A model generated the notes under the pieces. It searched no databases. It was given only the letters and a program-made list of their open reading frames with translations, and was not told the origin of the DNA. Source: JBHIET01 sp046760785 (GTDB taxonomy: Bacteria; Chloroflexota; Anaerolineae; B4-G1). From it: a DNA stretch of 47,664 bases. The stretch covers positions 1-47,664 of the forward strand of contig JBHIET010000020.1 in NCBI GenBank assembly GCA_046760785.1, in the 5' to 3' direction. Below, one piece after another: positions 1-8,180 of the stretch; position 1 is the stretch's first letter; every line of letters begins with the position of its first letter. The position numbers and the translations under genes are program-made.

Positions 1-52
1 TCAGGACGACTGGCCTGATTTAGCTGCTAGCGGAGTGCGAAATCTAGGCTTA
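1..52 (-). repeat. 52-bp dispersed repeat, copy 1
   Basis: These 52 bases are an exact reverse complement of 23867-23918. The match stops abruptly after 52, and at position 1 the window ends, so the element may continue outside. It supplies the stop codon of the truncated PAS gene. Confidence 0.9.
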
Positions 53-342
53 GGTACTAAACGATGCGCTGTCATATCGCCGGTGGTCATTTCTGCTTCC
101 TGTGGCTGACCAGTTTGATATGCCTTCAAGACCGGACAGCCCACGCAGGGTTCGCTGCGCTGCTGCCATATCTCATAACAATGGCGTCCTATCAGTTCTT
201 CACGTGTCAGGCCCACCGATTCGCACGCGGCTCGGTTTGCCCACAGAACCCTCATTGTCGCATCTTCATAGACCACGTGCTCTACCAAGCTGTCGAGAAT
301 GATTCCTTGCCCGCGCTCAGCTCTTTTTAGGGTCTCTTCCAT
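1..342 (-). pseudogene. PAS-domain sensor protein, truncated by a dispersed repeat
   Basis: The reading frame from an ATG at 342 encodes about 113 residues. A short helical start (MEETLKRAERG) leads into a PAS fold with the typical segment VLWANRAACESVGLTREELI and a cysteine-containing stretch (CVGCPVLKAY) like that of PAS domains in histidine kinases and diguanylate cyclases. The domain breaks off at about TTGDMTA. The last residues (PRFRTPLAAKSGQSS) and the stop codon come from the 52-bp repeat at 1-52, which recurs in inverted orientation at 23867-23918. No kinase or other output domain follows, so I read this as the 5' remnant of a sensor gene. An in-frame ATG at 519 would add about 59 residues of low-quality sequence; I prefer 342. 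The PAS assignment is fairly sure; loss of function is inferred. Confidence 0.6.
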
Positions 343-855
343 CTGGATAGTGTCCCCGTAGAATGTTGTTGATTCACCAATCCGACCTTTTGCGTCATTT
401 CGAGCGGAGCACCGTTTTTCCCTCTTTACATTATAGCGCAACAGTGAAAAAAAGGCTATCGGCCCCTGAGAGAACCAGGCGACAGAGGCATCGCTAGGTG
501 TTCTTTCGCAGATCTTCAAGTGCGTCGTTACTACTTTGACAATGTCAGATTAACATAAAGCAGGCTGCACTTGCTCGCCGGTGCTCGTAGCCCCCGTCCC
601 TTCGGGCTGAGCCTCAGGACGAAGCCTCGGGGGCGTCTCAAACGAGATTTGCCCGCAGAACACGCCCTTGGGGTCAAGGGCTGAGAGCCTTTGGCCAAAT
701 GTGACATTGTCGAGATAGTAACAGTGCGTCTAATATACCAGAGTTCGGCGCAGTGTACAAGGCAGGCAAACCGGCACCGACTGGCACGAAGAGGCGATCT
801 GTGGCATACTGATGGCTGGATATTCGATACTGGATGCTGAACACTGGAGCACAGG
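343..855. other. Intergenic region with dispersed repeats, no supported gene
   Basis: I find no credible gene in these 513 bases. At about 591-634 there is a GC-rich palindrome (CCCCCG..CTTCGG..CCTCAGGACGAAG..CGGGGG) related to the repeats found inside the methyltransferase genes at 8.6 and 9.3 kb. From about 818 to 890, just before and into the next gene, lies a run of GGATATTCGATACTGGATG-type sequence, a degenerate short-period repeat that also occurs at 11311-11375. Confidence 0.6.
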
Positions 856-2205
856 ATGAGGCCCGAAACCTGGAACCTGAAGCAGGTTCTTGTCATTAGC
901 GTCGTATGCGCCGTGGTGGCGAGCCTGATCGCGTGCCTGCCAGCGACGTCCACCCCACCTGCTCTCACACCAACCCTGCGAGCTGAACCCCAGGGTGAGG
1001 TCTTGACTGCTGCGCCATCCCCTACTGCCACCCCATCTCCATTCCCCACCCTAACTTCCACCGCCACACCTACACCTTCGCCAACCTGTGCCCCGATGCC
1101 GACTGCTACATCGCTACCCACTGCGACTTTCGCGCCACTCCCTACCGTTACCCTGCCGCCTACTTTGACTCCCACGCCCACCCCCGCTACTGATACCGCC
1201 CTTGTCCGCGGGCCGTACCTCCAGTCCGTCACGACCGATTCGGTCATCGTCGTCTGGGAGACCAACCGGCCCAGCCACGGCGAGGTCGCCTACGACGCGA
1301 CGATTGAGTACGGTTCGGTCGTAGCTGACGCGGCAGTGGGCACGCGCCACGCCGTCGCTCTCACTGGCCTCGCGCCCTATGCCGTGTACCACTACAGCAT
1401 CGAAAGCAGCGGTGTCCCCCTGAGCGCAGACGCGACGTTCCGCACTGCTGCCGGTCCCGGGCAAGCGTTTACCTTCGTCGTCTTTGGCGATACCCGTACG
1501 CAGCACCAAATCCATCGGGCAGTAGTGGATCGCATCGTCGCGCAGCAGCCCGATTTCGCGATCAACACCGGCGACTTAGTGGCCAACGGCGAGTCCCTCC
1601 CTGAGTGGGAGACCTTCTTCGAGATTGAGCAGGAATTGATGGCTCGTGTCCCCTTATTCCCCACGCTGGGTAATCACGAGCGCAATGCCCCACACTACTT
1701 CGACCTGTTTTACCTGCCCGGCAACGAGCACTGGTACGCCTTCGATTACGGCGATGCCCGCTTCGTATGCCTGCAGGTGGACGGCATCGCGGACTTCGGC
1801 CCCGGAAGTGAGCAGTATGCCTGGCTGGAGGCGACGCTGGCAGCCAATACGCAGCCCTGGCTCTTCGTCGCCTTCCACATCCCGCCCTATAGCTCAGTGC
1901 AGGAGGCCTTTGAGAACGAGGTGCGTCAGCCTCTGAGGCCGCTTTTCGAGCGCTACGGAGTGGACATCGTGTTCAACGGGCACAAGCACAACTACGAGCG
2001 CAACGAAGTGAACGGCGTCACCTACATTGTCACCGGCGGGGGCGGAGCGCCACTGTATGAGATGAGGGAGCAGGAACCGACACAGGCCGCGTTCGCGCTG
2101 GCCCATCACTTCGTGCTATTGGAGGTTGACGGCCATCAGCTCAAGGCGACAGCCATTTCTGTTGATGGCACAGTGCTCGACGCATTCGAGCGCGGTTTAG
2201 ACTGA
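856..2205 (+). CDS. Lipoprotein metallophosphoesterase, purple acid phosphatase-like
   Basis: A 449-residue exported phosphoesterase. The N-terminus has a hydrophobic segment and a lipobox (SLIAC, Cys27), so the mature protein is probably lipid-anchored outside the membrane. A Pro/Thr-rich linker of about 80 residues (27-113) is followed by a fibronectin-III-like domain (starting GPYLQSVTTDSVIVVWE) as in purple acid phosphatases. The catalytic metallophosphatase domain shows all the metal-ligand blocks in order: FGDTR (about 210), TGDLVANG (about 239), GNHE (about 272), FHIPPY (about 337) and NGHKHNYER (about 374). Two metal ions and hydrolysis of a phosphomonoester are expected from the family; the substrate cannot be read from the sequence. 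The start has a GGAG motif 846-849. The first ten residues (MRPETWNLKQ) look derived from a dispersed repeat, so the start may be recruited from repeat DNA. Confidence 0.88.
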   Translation: MRPETWNLKQVLVISVVCAVVASLIACLPATSTPPALTPTLRAEPQGEVLTAAPSPTATPSPFPTLTSTATPTPSPTCAPMPTATSLPTATFAPLPTVTLPPTLTPTPTPATDTALVRGPYLQSVTTDSVIVVWETNRPSHGEVAYDATIEYGSVVADAAVGTRHAVALTGLAPYAVYHYSIESSGVPLSADATFRTAAGPGQAFTFVVFGDTRTQHQIHRAVVDRIVAQQPDFAINTGDLVANGESLPEWETFFEIEQELMARVPLFPTLGNHERNAPHYFDLFYLPGNEHWYAFDYGDARFVCLQVDGIADFGPGSEQYAWLEATLAANTQPWLFVAFHIPPYSSVQEAFENEVRQPLRPLFERYGVDIVFNGHKHNYERNEVNGVTYIVTGGGGAPLYEMREQEPTQAAFALAHHFVLLEVDGHQLKATAISVDGTVLDAFERGLD

Positions 2206-2417
2206 GTGAAAAAGGATGGTGGGTGGATACGTAAATCGCCGAAAGTCCTTTGTGCCTTTGCTTCCGGCCAGACAGCCTCAAGAGCTGGTGCTGGGTTTTG
2301 TATTTCTAAGGGGTTTCTAACGCAGCTCTTGCGCCAATCTAATGGTGACCGTAAATAATATAGGCGCTTGTGACCACTATTAGGTCCCAAAACCAATCTT
2401 GATGAGGAGGTGTAGAG
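2206..2417 (+). promoter_or_regulatory. Hsp20 upstream region with candidate promoter
   Basis: A TTGCGC box (2329-2334) lies 17 bp from TAAATA (2352-2357). GGTGACC and TGTGACC occur at about 2344 and 2370 and could be operator half-sites, but they form no clean inverted repeat and I see no CIRCE element. A strong ribosome binding site (GAGGAGG, about 2403-2409) precedes the ATG at 2418. Confidence 0.35.
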
Positions 2418-2879
2418 ATGACGAATTTAGTACGTTGGGAACCCTTCCGCGACCTGGTGAGCCTGCGGGAAGCGATGGATCGGCTCTTCGAGGAGAGCTT
2501 CGTACAACCACGGGTCGGGTGGCTGGCCCCGGTTGGGGCGGAAGCACTGGCCGTAGATATGTACGAGACTGATGACGCTATCGTCGTCAAGTCGGCTATC
2601 CCTGGCATCAAGTCCGAGGACCTGAACATCAGTGTCACCGGCGACACTTTGACCATCAAAGGCGAGACCAAGGTCGAGGAAGAGGTCAAAGAGAAGAATT
2701 ACATCCGTCGTGAGCGTCGCTATGGGTCATTCTGTCGCTCCCTGCCTATCCCGGTCTCGGTCGTGGCCGACAAAGCAGAGGCTGAGTTTGAGAACGGCGT
2801 TCTGACCCTGACACTGCCCAAGGCCGAAGAGGTCAAGCCCAAGGCCATCAAGGTCAAGACGAAGGGCAGAGGTAAGTAG
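2418..2879 (+). CDS. Hsp20/alpha-crystallin small heat-shock protein 1
   Basis: A 153-residue small heat-shock protein, an ATP-independent cytosolic holdase that keeps unfolding proteins from aggregating. An N-terminal arm (LVRWEPFRDLVSLREAMDRL, a common opening of bacterial Hsp20s) precedes the alpha-crystallin beta-sandwich (about 45-140) with the family signature FENGVLTLTLPKAE near the C-terminus. The tail carries the I-x-V motif (AIKV) that docks between dimers in oligomers. An excellent ribosome binding site sets the start. The next gene encodes a paralogue 15 bp downstream, so the two are probably one transcript. Tandem divergent paralogues may form hetero-oligomers; that is inference. 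Confidence 0.95.
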   Translation: MTNLVRWEPFRDLVSLREAMDRLFEESFVQPRVGWLAPVGAEALAVDMYETDDAIVVKSAIPGIKSEDLNISVTGDTLTIKGETKVEEEVKEKNYIRRERRYGSFCRSLPIPVSVVADKAEAEFENGVLTLTLPKAEEVKPKAIKVKTKGRGK

Positions 2880-2894
2880 CAGTGAGGTGATAAG

Positions 2895-3341
2895 ATGACC
2901 GTTACACGTTGGAATCCCTGGCGCGAGGTGATGACCTTGCGCGAGGCGATGAATCAGCTCTTTGAGGACAGCTTCGTCCGCCCGGCACGGGGTTTGGATG
3001 AAGGTCCACGGGAACGGCTGTTTCGACTTCCGCTGGACGTGTACACAACGCCGGAGGAAATCGTCATTAGTGCTTCGCTGCCAGGGCTGACCCCCGATGA
3101 GGTGGATATTGCCATCGACGGTGACAACCTGACTATCCGGGGTGAGTTGCGGCCGCCGTTGGAGAACGTCGAGTATCTACGCCAGGAGCGGAGCTATGGC
3201 GTGTTCTCGCGCACACTGACGCTAAACGTGCCTGTAGAGGCAGACAAAGCCGAGGCGGTCTTCGAAAACGGCGTGCTGACGCTCACGCTGCCCAAGGCTG
3301 AGGAGACCAAGCCCAAGGTCATCAAGGTTAAGAGCAAGTAG
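2895..3341 (+). CDS. Hsp20/alpha-crystallin small heat-shock protein 2
   Basis: A 148-residue second small heat-shock protein. Architecture matches its upstream neighbour: N-terminal arm (RWNPWREVMTLREAMNQLFE), alpha-crystallin domain and the same FENGVLTLTLPKAEE signature, ending with an I-x-V motif (VIKV). The two share most residues at both ends but differ strongly in the middle (for instance GLTPDEVDIAIDGDNLTIRG against GIKSEDLNISVTGDTLTIKG), so this is an old duplication rather than a recent copy. A GAGGTGA ribosome binding site lies before the ATG. A strong palindromic terminator follows 17 bp after the stop, closing the operon. Confidence 0.95.
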   Translation: MTVTRWNPWREVMTLREAMNQLFEDSFVRPARGLDEGPRERLFRLPLDVYTTPEEIVISASLPGLTPDEVDIAIDGDNLTIRGELRPPLENVEYLRQERSYGVFSRTLTLNVPVEADKAEAVFENGVLTLTLPKAEETKPKVIKVKSK

Positions 3342-3358
3342 ACTGGGCAGAAAGATGG

Positions 3359-3388
3359 ACAGGGCAGGGTCACGTGACCCTGCCCTGT
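3359..3388 (+). terminator. Hsp20 operon terminator
   Basis: Perfect 30-bp palindrome: ACAGGGCAGGGTCAC followed directly by its complement, then TTCTGT. It can form a stem of about 13 bp with a 4-base loop. Being symmetrical, it may act in both directions. Confidence 0.75.
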
Positions 3389-3460
3389 TTCTGTATCTTC
3401 GGGATGGTTCCCCGAGATGCGACACTCAAGGGACATTTGCGGGTTGAACCTTAACAGATG

Positions 3461-3489
3461 TTGACTTTTCCTCGCCTCCCCTGTAGAAT
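3461..3489 (+). promoter_or_regulatory. Sigma70-type promoter of the receiver-Roadblock/polA operon
   Basis: TTGACT (3461-3466), a 17-bp spacer, and TAGAAT (3484-3489). Transcription would start near 3496, giving a leader of about 36 bases before the ATG at 3532. Confidence 0.65.
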
Positions 3490-3531
3490 GGGGGCGATTC
3501 GAAATCTCAATTCCTTGGTTGCGGAGAACCT

Positions 3532-4383
3532 ATGAACAGCAATGAGAATTCTATCTTGATCGTAGATAGCAACAAAGCCTTTGCCACCATTCTCAAGGAG
3601 GGCCTAGAGCAAGATAGTGGATATCGCGCCACCATCGCGACCAGTGGAGACGAGGCACTGCAAGCACTGGCCGCTGCCGAGTTCGACCTCGCCATCGTGG
3701 ACCTGGGCATGACCGACCCGGATGGAGCCATGCTCGCCCGCACTTTGCGGCGGCAGAGGAGCGACCTACGCCTGATGCTGATCCCCCTTGAAGGCGAAGA
3801 CCTCCCGCCTGAACTGGCTGACCTGGACGTGCAAGGGGTTCTGCCCAAGCCCTTCTTCTTCCCTGAACTGCCAGGACGCGTCGCCGACGCACTGGGATGG
3901 CCCGAGGTCGCCGAGGCTGAAGGTCCAGGTATCGCTGAGGCTGTGGAGCCAGCCATAGCCCCTGCCCGGCCCGCCGTGAGCGGCGAAGACCGGCTGGCTG
4001 TGCTGCGTGAGCACCTCGGGGAGACCATCCAGGAGATGAGCGTGCTGTCTCAGGAGATCAACGCTGAGGCGGTGATCCTGACCTGCGGAGGGAAATTGCT
4101 TGCCCATACCGGCCGGCTCTCGGCTGAGGAGGCAGACAGGCTGGCACAGGTCGCTGGCGAAAGTTGGCGTACCTCGGCCCGCGTGGCGCAAATCCTGGGC
4201 CGGGAACAACTGCGCTTTGAGCAGAGCGTCGAGGGCGGTGAACACCTGTTCTACTCGCTGGCCATCGCTGAGGACATTATCCTCTCAGTTGCCCTACGTG
4301 CCAACATACCGCTTGGCATGATCCGCCACCGGGCTAAGGAGACGGCGGAAACATTGCGAACCTTGATAGGTGTCGCCCAATAA
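3532..4383 (+). CDS. Receiver-Roadblock/LC7 fusion response regulator
   Basis: A 283-residue cytosolic protein. Residues 1-120 form a CheY-like receiver: acidic pocket Asp12 (ILIVDSN), phospho-acceptor Asp57 (AIVDLGM) and Lys106 (LPKPF). The second pocket acid and the usual Thr/Ser after strand 4 (here IPLEG) are missing, so phosphorylation-driven switching may be altered. After a Pro/Ala-rich linker (120-145), residues about 150-280 resemble a Roadblock/LC7 domain (NAEAVILTCGGKLLAHTGRL), which in bacteria usually partners small Ras-like GTPases of the MglA type. No GTPase or kinase is encoded next to it. A GGAGA site precedes the start. The gene ends 18 bp before polA and has its own good promoter. 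The Roadblock call is from pattern and moderately sure. Confidence 0.75.
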   Translation: MNSNENSILIVDSNKAFATILKEGLEQDSGYRATIATSGDEALQALAAAEFDLAIVDLGMTDPDGAMLARTLRRQRSDLRLMLIPLEGEDLPPELADLDVQGVLPKPFFFPELPGRVADALGWPEVAEAEGPGIAEAVEPAIAPARPAVSGEDRLAVLREHLGETIQEMSVLSQEINAEAVILTCGGKLLAHTGRLSAEEADRLAQVAGESWRTSARVAQILGREQLRFEQSVEGGEHLFYSLAIAEDIILSVALRANIPLGMIRHRAKETAETLRTLIGVAQ

Positions 4384-4401
4384 CCTAGATCAAGGAGCAG
4401 C

Positions 4402-7158
4402 ATGCCCCAGAAAAGCAAATTGGTTCTGATTGATGGTCACTCGCTGGCCTACCGCGCTTTCCACGCCCTGCCCGAGGACATGAAGACCTCGCAGGGCGAA
4501 TTGACCAACGCCGTCTACGGCTTCACCTCGATGTTGCTCAACGTCCTGCGTGAAGAACAGCCCACCCATATCGCCGTCACCTTCGACAAAGGACTCACCT
4601 TCCGCCACGACGTGTACCCCGACTACAAGGCCCATCGCGCCAAGATGCCCGAGGAGATGCACTCCCAGATGGAGCGCGTCCGGCAGGTGGTGGAGAAGTT
4701 GGGCATTCCTATCTTCGAGCAGGAAGGGTACGAGGCGGACGATCTGCTGGGGACGCTGGCCCAACAGGCGAGGGGGCAGGGGGTGGATACCCTCATCGTC
4801 ACCGGCGACAGGGATCTCCTGCAACTGGTGGACGAGCACACGCATGTCCTCACCTCCCGCTGGCACTTCTCCGACACGGTGGTTTATGACCTGGAAGGAG
4901 TGAAGCGGCGCTACGGGCTGAAGCCGGCCCAATTGGTGGACCTCAAAGCCATGATGGGCGACAAGTCCGACAACATCCCGGGCGTGCCTGGCGTGGGCGA
5001 GAAAACCGCCACCAAGCTGCTTCAGCAGTACGGCACACTTGAGAATGTCTACGAACACCTGGACGAGGTTCAGGGCCGCTTTCGGAACAAGCTGGAGGAT
5101 GGGCAGGACCTGGCCTTCCTCAGCCGCCGCCTAGCAACCATCGTGAACGACGCACCGGTGCAACTTGACCTCGATAGCTGCCGCGTGCGCTCCTTCGACC
5201 GCGAGCAGGTGATGGACCTCTTCCGCGAGTTGGAGTTTCGTTCACTGGCCGAGCGGCTGCCAGGGATGGAGCAGCCACAAGCCGAAGGCATACCCCACCA
5301 ACTCAGTCTGTTTGGCGAACCCCCCCTCACCCCGTCGCCAGCTTCCGGCGCCAACTACAAGATCATCGTTGACGAGAAATCCCTCCGCCAGTTGTTGGCA
5401 CGGCTGGAACGCAGTCCGGCACTAACCCTCGACACCGAAACTACTAGCACCGATCCGATGCAGGCCGAACTGGTCGGTATCGCCCTCACCGATGCTCCCG
5501 AGCGCGGCTACTACATTCCGGTCAAGGCTCCCCCCGACGATCCGCAACTGGCACTGGACACGGTGCTCAAAGCGTTGGCCCCCCTGCTGGAGGACGCTGG
5601 TCGGCCTAAGTACGGCCACAATCTCAAGTACGACCTAGCCATGTTGAAACGGGCCGGAGCACGCCTGGAGGGATTGGCCTTCGACACGATGGTCGCCGAG
5701 TGGCTCACCAACCCGGCCTCCAAGAACCTGGGGCTCAAGAACCTGGCCTGGGCACGGCTCAAGCAGCGGATGACCCCCATCACCGACCTCATCGGCACAG
5801 GCAAAGGGCAACTGACGATGGATCAGGTGCCGGTTACGCAGGTGGCCCCTTACGCCTGCGCTGACGTAGATATGACCCACCAGTTGGTGGCCGTCCTGGA
5901 ACCGGAGTTGAAGGAAAAGCGACTGTGGTCGGTCTTCACCGAGGTGGAGATGCCGTTGATCCCGGTGCTGGCAGCGATGGAGATGGCCGGCGTGCGGCTC
6001 GACGTCGCCGTATTGGAGCAAATGTCGGAGGAACTGGCCGGTCGGCTGAGCGAACTGGAGGCCCGCGTCCAGGAGATGGTGGGCTACCCCTTCAACGTCA
6101 ACTCGACCCAGCAACTCTCCGATGCCCTGTTCAAGACGCTGAGGCTGCCCACGCAGGGGTTGCGACGCACCAAATCCGGCCACTTCTCGACAGCGGCGGA
6201 TGTGTTGGAGAGGCTGCAGGGGAAACATCCCGTGATTGATCTCATCCTGGAGCATCGTGAACTGGCTAAACTGAAGTCCACCTACGTGGACGCGCTGCCC
6301 CGGCTGGTCAATCCGTACACCGGGCGGCTGCATACCTCGTACAACCAGACCGGGACGGTGACAGGGCGGTTGAGCAGCAGCGATCCAAATCTGCAGAATA
6401 TCCCCATCCGCACGGAACTGGGGCGGCAGGTACGGCAGGCCTTCGTCGCCGAGCCGGGCTGGAAGCTGATCGGGGCCGATTACTCGCAGGTGGAGTTGCG
6501 CGTGATGGCCCACATCTCCGGCGATGAGGGGCTGCTGGGCGCTTTTGCTCGCGGCGAGGATATTCACGCCAGCACCGCCGCCGCCATTCTGGGCGTCCCG
6601 CTGGCAGAAGTGACCCCCGACATGCGGCGGGTGGCGAAGACCGTGAACTTCGGCCTTTCCTATGGACAGACCGCCTACGGGCTGGCCCAGGCGACCGGGC
6701 TGACGCAGGTCGAGGCCGAAGATTTCATCAAGACCTACTTCGAGCGCTTCCCCAAGGTCAGGGGGTACATTGATACCACCAAGGCGCTCGCCACGCGCCA
6801 GGGATACGTGGAGACGCTGCTGGGGCGGCGGCGCTACTTCCCCGAGTTGCGCCCCGGCAGCAAGGCCCCTCACAACGTGCGTCAGGCCGCCGAACGCATG
6901 GCGATCAACGCTCCAATCCAGGGAACCGCCGCCGACATCATCAACATCGCCACGATCCGCCTCCACCGGGCGCTGGGGGAGCGAGGCCTGCGGGCGCGAA
7001 TGATCCTGCAGGTGCACGACGAGCTGGTCGTCGAGGCACCCGAAGAGGAGGTAGCGACCGTCGCACCGTTGATGCGCGAGCTGATGGAGAGCGCCTTCGA
7101 CCTCAAGGCCCCCCTCAAAGCCGATCTCAAGGTGGGGCAAAATTGGGAGGAGATGTAA
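4402..7158 (+). CDS. polA: DNA polymerase I with active proofreading domain
   Basis: A 918-residue full-length DNA polymerase I, filling gaps and removing RNA primers during replication and repair. The 5' nuclease domain (1 to about 265) has conserved blocks (LIDGHSLAYRAFHAL; VTFDKG; EADDLLGTLA; VTGDRDLLQL; GDKSDNIPGVPGVGEKTA). The 3'-5' exonuclease keeps its carboxylates: DTETTS (about 343), the NLKYD block (about 410) and the YACADVD block, so proofreading is predicted to work, unlike Taq polymerase. The polymerase domain has motif A (GADYSQVELRV, about 692), motif B (RRVAKTVNFGLSYG, about 741) and motif C (LQVHDELV, about 870). It sits 18 bp after the receiver-Roadblock gene, probably on the same transcript, and 74 bp before menA. 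Confidence 0.98.
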   Translation: MPQKSKLVLIDGHSLAYRAFHALPEDMKTSQGELTNAVYGFTSMLLNVLREEQPTHIAVTFDKGLTFRHDVYPDYKAHRAKMPEEMHSQMERVRQVVEKLGIPIFEQEGYEADDLLGTLAQQARGQGVDTLIVTGDRDLLQLVDEHTHVLTSRWHFSDTVVYDLEGVKRRYGLKPAQLVDLKAMMGDKSDNIPGVPGVGEKTATKLLQQYGTLENVYEHLDEVQGRFRNKLEDGQDLAFLSRRLATIVNDAPVQLDLDSCRVRSFDREQVMDLFRELEFRSLAERLPGMEQPQAEGIPHQLSLFGEPPLTPSPASGANYKIIVDEKSLRQLLARLERSPALTLDTETTSTDPMQAELVGIALTDAPERGYYIPVKAPPDDPQLALDTVLKALAPLLEDAGRPKYGHNLKYDLAMLKRAGARLEGLAFDTMVAEWLTNPASKNLGLKNLAWARLKQRMTPITDLIGTGKGQLTMDQVPVTQVAPYACADVDMTHQLVAVLEPELKEKRLWSVFTEVEMPLIPVLAAMEMAGVRLDVAVLEQMSEELAGRLSELEARVQEMVGYPFNVNSTQQLSDALFKTLRLPTQGLRRTKSGHFSTAADVLERLQGKHPVIDLILEHRELAKLKSTYVDALPRLVNPYTGRLHTSYNQTGTVTGRLSSSDPNLQNIPIRTELGRQVRQAFVAEPGWKLIGADYSQVELRVMAHISGDEGLLGAFARGEDIHASTAAAILGVPLAEVTPDMRRVAKTVNFGLSYGQTAYGLAQATGLTQVEAEDFIKTYFERFPKVRGYIDTTKALATRQGYVETLLGRRRYFPELRPGSKAPHNVRQAAERMAINAPIQGTAADIINIATIRLHRALGERGLRARMILQVHDELVVEAPEEEVATVAPLMRELMESAFDLKAPLKADLKVGQNWEEM

Positions 7159-7232
7159 CCGGCACGAGAACAGCCCGACAAAGCTGCACAAATTGTCGCA
7201 ACTTTTACTCACATTTCATTGGAGGAACATTC

Positions 7233-8180
7233 ATGACAGCAGAACAGCCTACTGCCAAGATGCCACCCCTGTGGATCGTCAAACTGCGCGCTCCCTTTTT
7301 CACCGCCGACCTGGCGCCGGTCTGCCTGGGGGCTGCCATCGCTTGGGCGCGGACCGGCGCGTTCAACCTGTGGTACTTTCTGCTGACGTTGATCGGCGCC
7401 ATCTGCCTCAACGCCGGCACCAACATGACCAACGATTACTTTGACCACACCTGGGGCTCCGACGAGGTCAACACCGAGTTTGCCAACCCCTTCACCGGCG
7501 GCAGCCGCCTCATCCAGATGGAGCTGGTCAAGGCCAAGACGTTCCTGTGGCAAGGCATTGGCTTCTTTGTCCTGGGCAGCCTCATCGGGCTGGTGCTGAC
7601 TTTCACACGCGGCCCGTGGGTACTGTGGCTGGGGATCATCGGCGTCTTCTGCGGCTACTTCTACACCGCGCCGCCCCTCCGGCTGGCAGGCACGGGCTTA
7701 GGCGAACCGCTGATCGGACTCAACTTTGGCCCGTTGATGGTGCTGGGCAGTTATTACACCCAGACCCAGACCGTGGCCTGGGAGCCGGTCATCGCTTCAC
7801 TGCCGTTAGCGCTGCTCATCGCGTTGGTGGTGTGGATCAATCAGTTCCAGGACATGCAGGCGGACGCCGCCGTGGGCAAGAATCACTGGGTCGTGCGGCT
7901 GGGCCGGCGACGGGCCGCCACGGTCTACGGGTTGTCGCTGACAGCGGTCTACCTGTCGCTGGCGGCGGGAATCCTGTTCGGCGTGGTCACACCCTTCGCC
8001 TTGCTGGGCCTTTTGACACTGCCTCAAGCCATCAAAGCGTATCGCGTGGCCCGCGTCCATTACGATCACCCCAAGAAGCTGGTCCCAGCCAACGCTGCTA
8101 CGATCCAGATACATCTGCGGACCGGCCTCTTAATCGCGCTGGGCTACGTCATTCAGGGCGTAGTGGGATGGCTGATGTAG
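7233..8180 (+). CDS. menA: UbiA-family prenyltransferase, probable 1,4-dihydroxy-2-naphthoate polyprenyltransferase
   Basis: A 315-residue integral membrane enzyme that would attach the polyprenyl chain to dihydroxynaphthoate in menaquinone synthesis. Both aspartate-rich prenyl-diphosphate motifs are present: NMTNDYFDHTWGSD (about 64-77) and NQFQDMQADAAVGKN (about 203-217, with the MenA-like VVRLGRR after it). About eight hydrophobic helices are visible. The ATG at 7233 is chosen because GGAGGA (7221-7226) is well placed; an upstream in-frame start would overlap polA and add nonsense residues. The last 13 bases overlap the next gene, a UbiE/MenG methyltransferase, which makes the menaquinone assignment stronger than that of other UbiA members. 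Confidence 0.88.
   Translation: MTAEQPTAKMPPLWIVKLRAPFFTADLAPVCLGAAIAWARTGAFNLWYFLLTLIGAICLNAGTNMTNDYFDHTWGSDEVNTEFANPFTGGSRLIQMELVKAKTFLWQGIGFFVLGSLIGLVLTFTRGPWVLWLGIIGVFCGYFYTAPPLRLAGTGLGEPLIGLNFGPLMVLGSYYTQTQTVAWEPVIASLPLALLIALVVWINQFQDMQADAAVGKNHWVVRLGRRRAATVYGLSLTAVYLSLAAGILFGVVTPFALLGLLTLPQAIKAYRVARVHYDHPKKLVPANAATIQIHLRTGLLIALGYVIQGVVGWLM

Noticed and set aside
531..1265. 244-codon minus-strand frame with many VGVGVKVGGRVTVGSG-like repeats
   Set aside because: The repeats are the complement of the Pro/Thr linker of the metallophosphoesterase and of dispersed repeat DNA.
2340..2380. CIRCE operator before the Hsp20 genes
   Set aside because: The GTGACC sequences do not form the TTAGCACTC-N9-GAGTGCTAA palindrome.
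5635..7212. 525-codon frame on the minus strand opposite polA
   Set aside because: Antisense shadow. His/Leu/Gly-rich and without motifs, while the plus strand has all PolA motifs.
7547..8167. Upstream extension of the menG frame inside menA
   Set aside because: The residues before position 8168 are the shifted frame of menA and do not resemble UbiE proteins. The true start fits the family.
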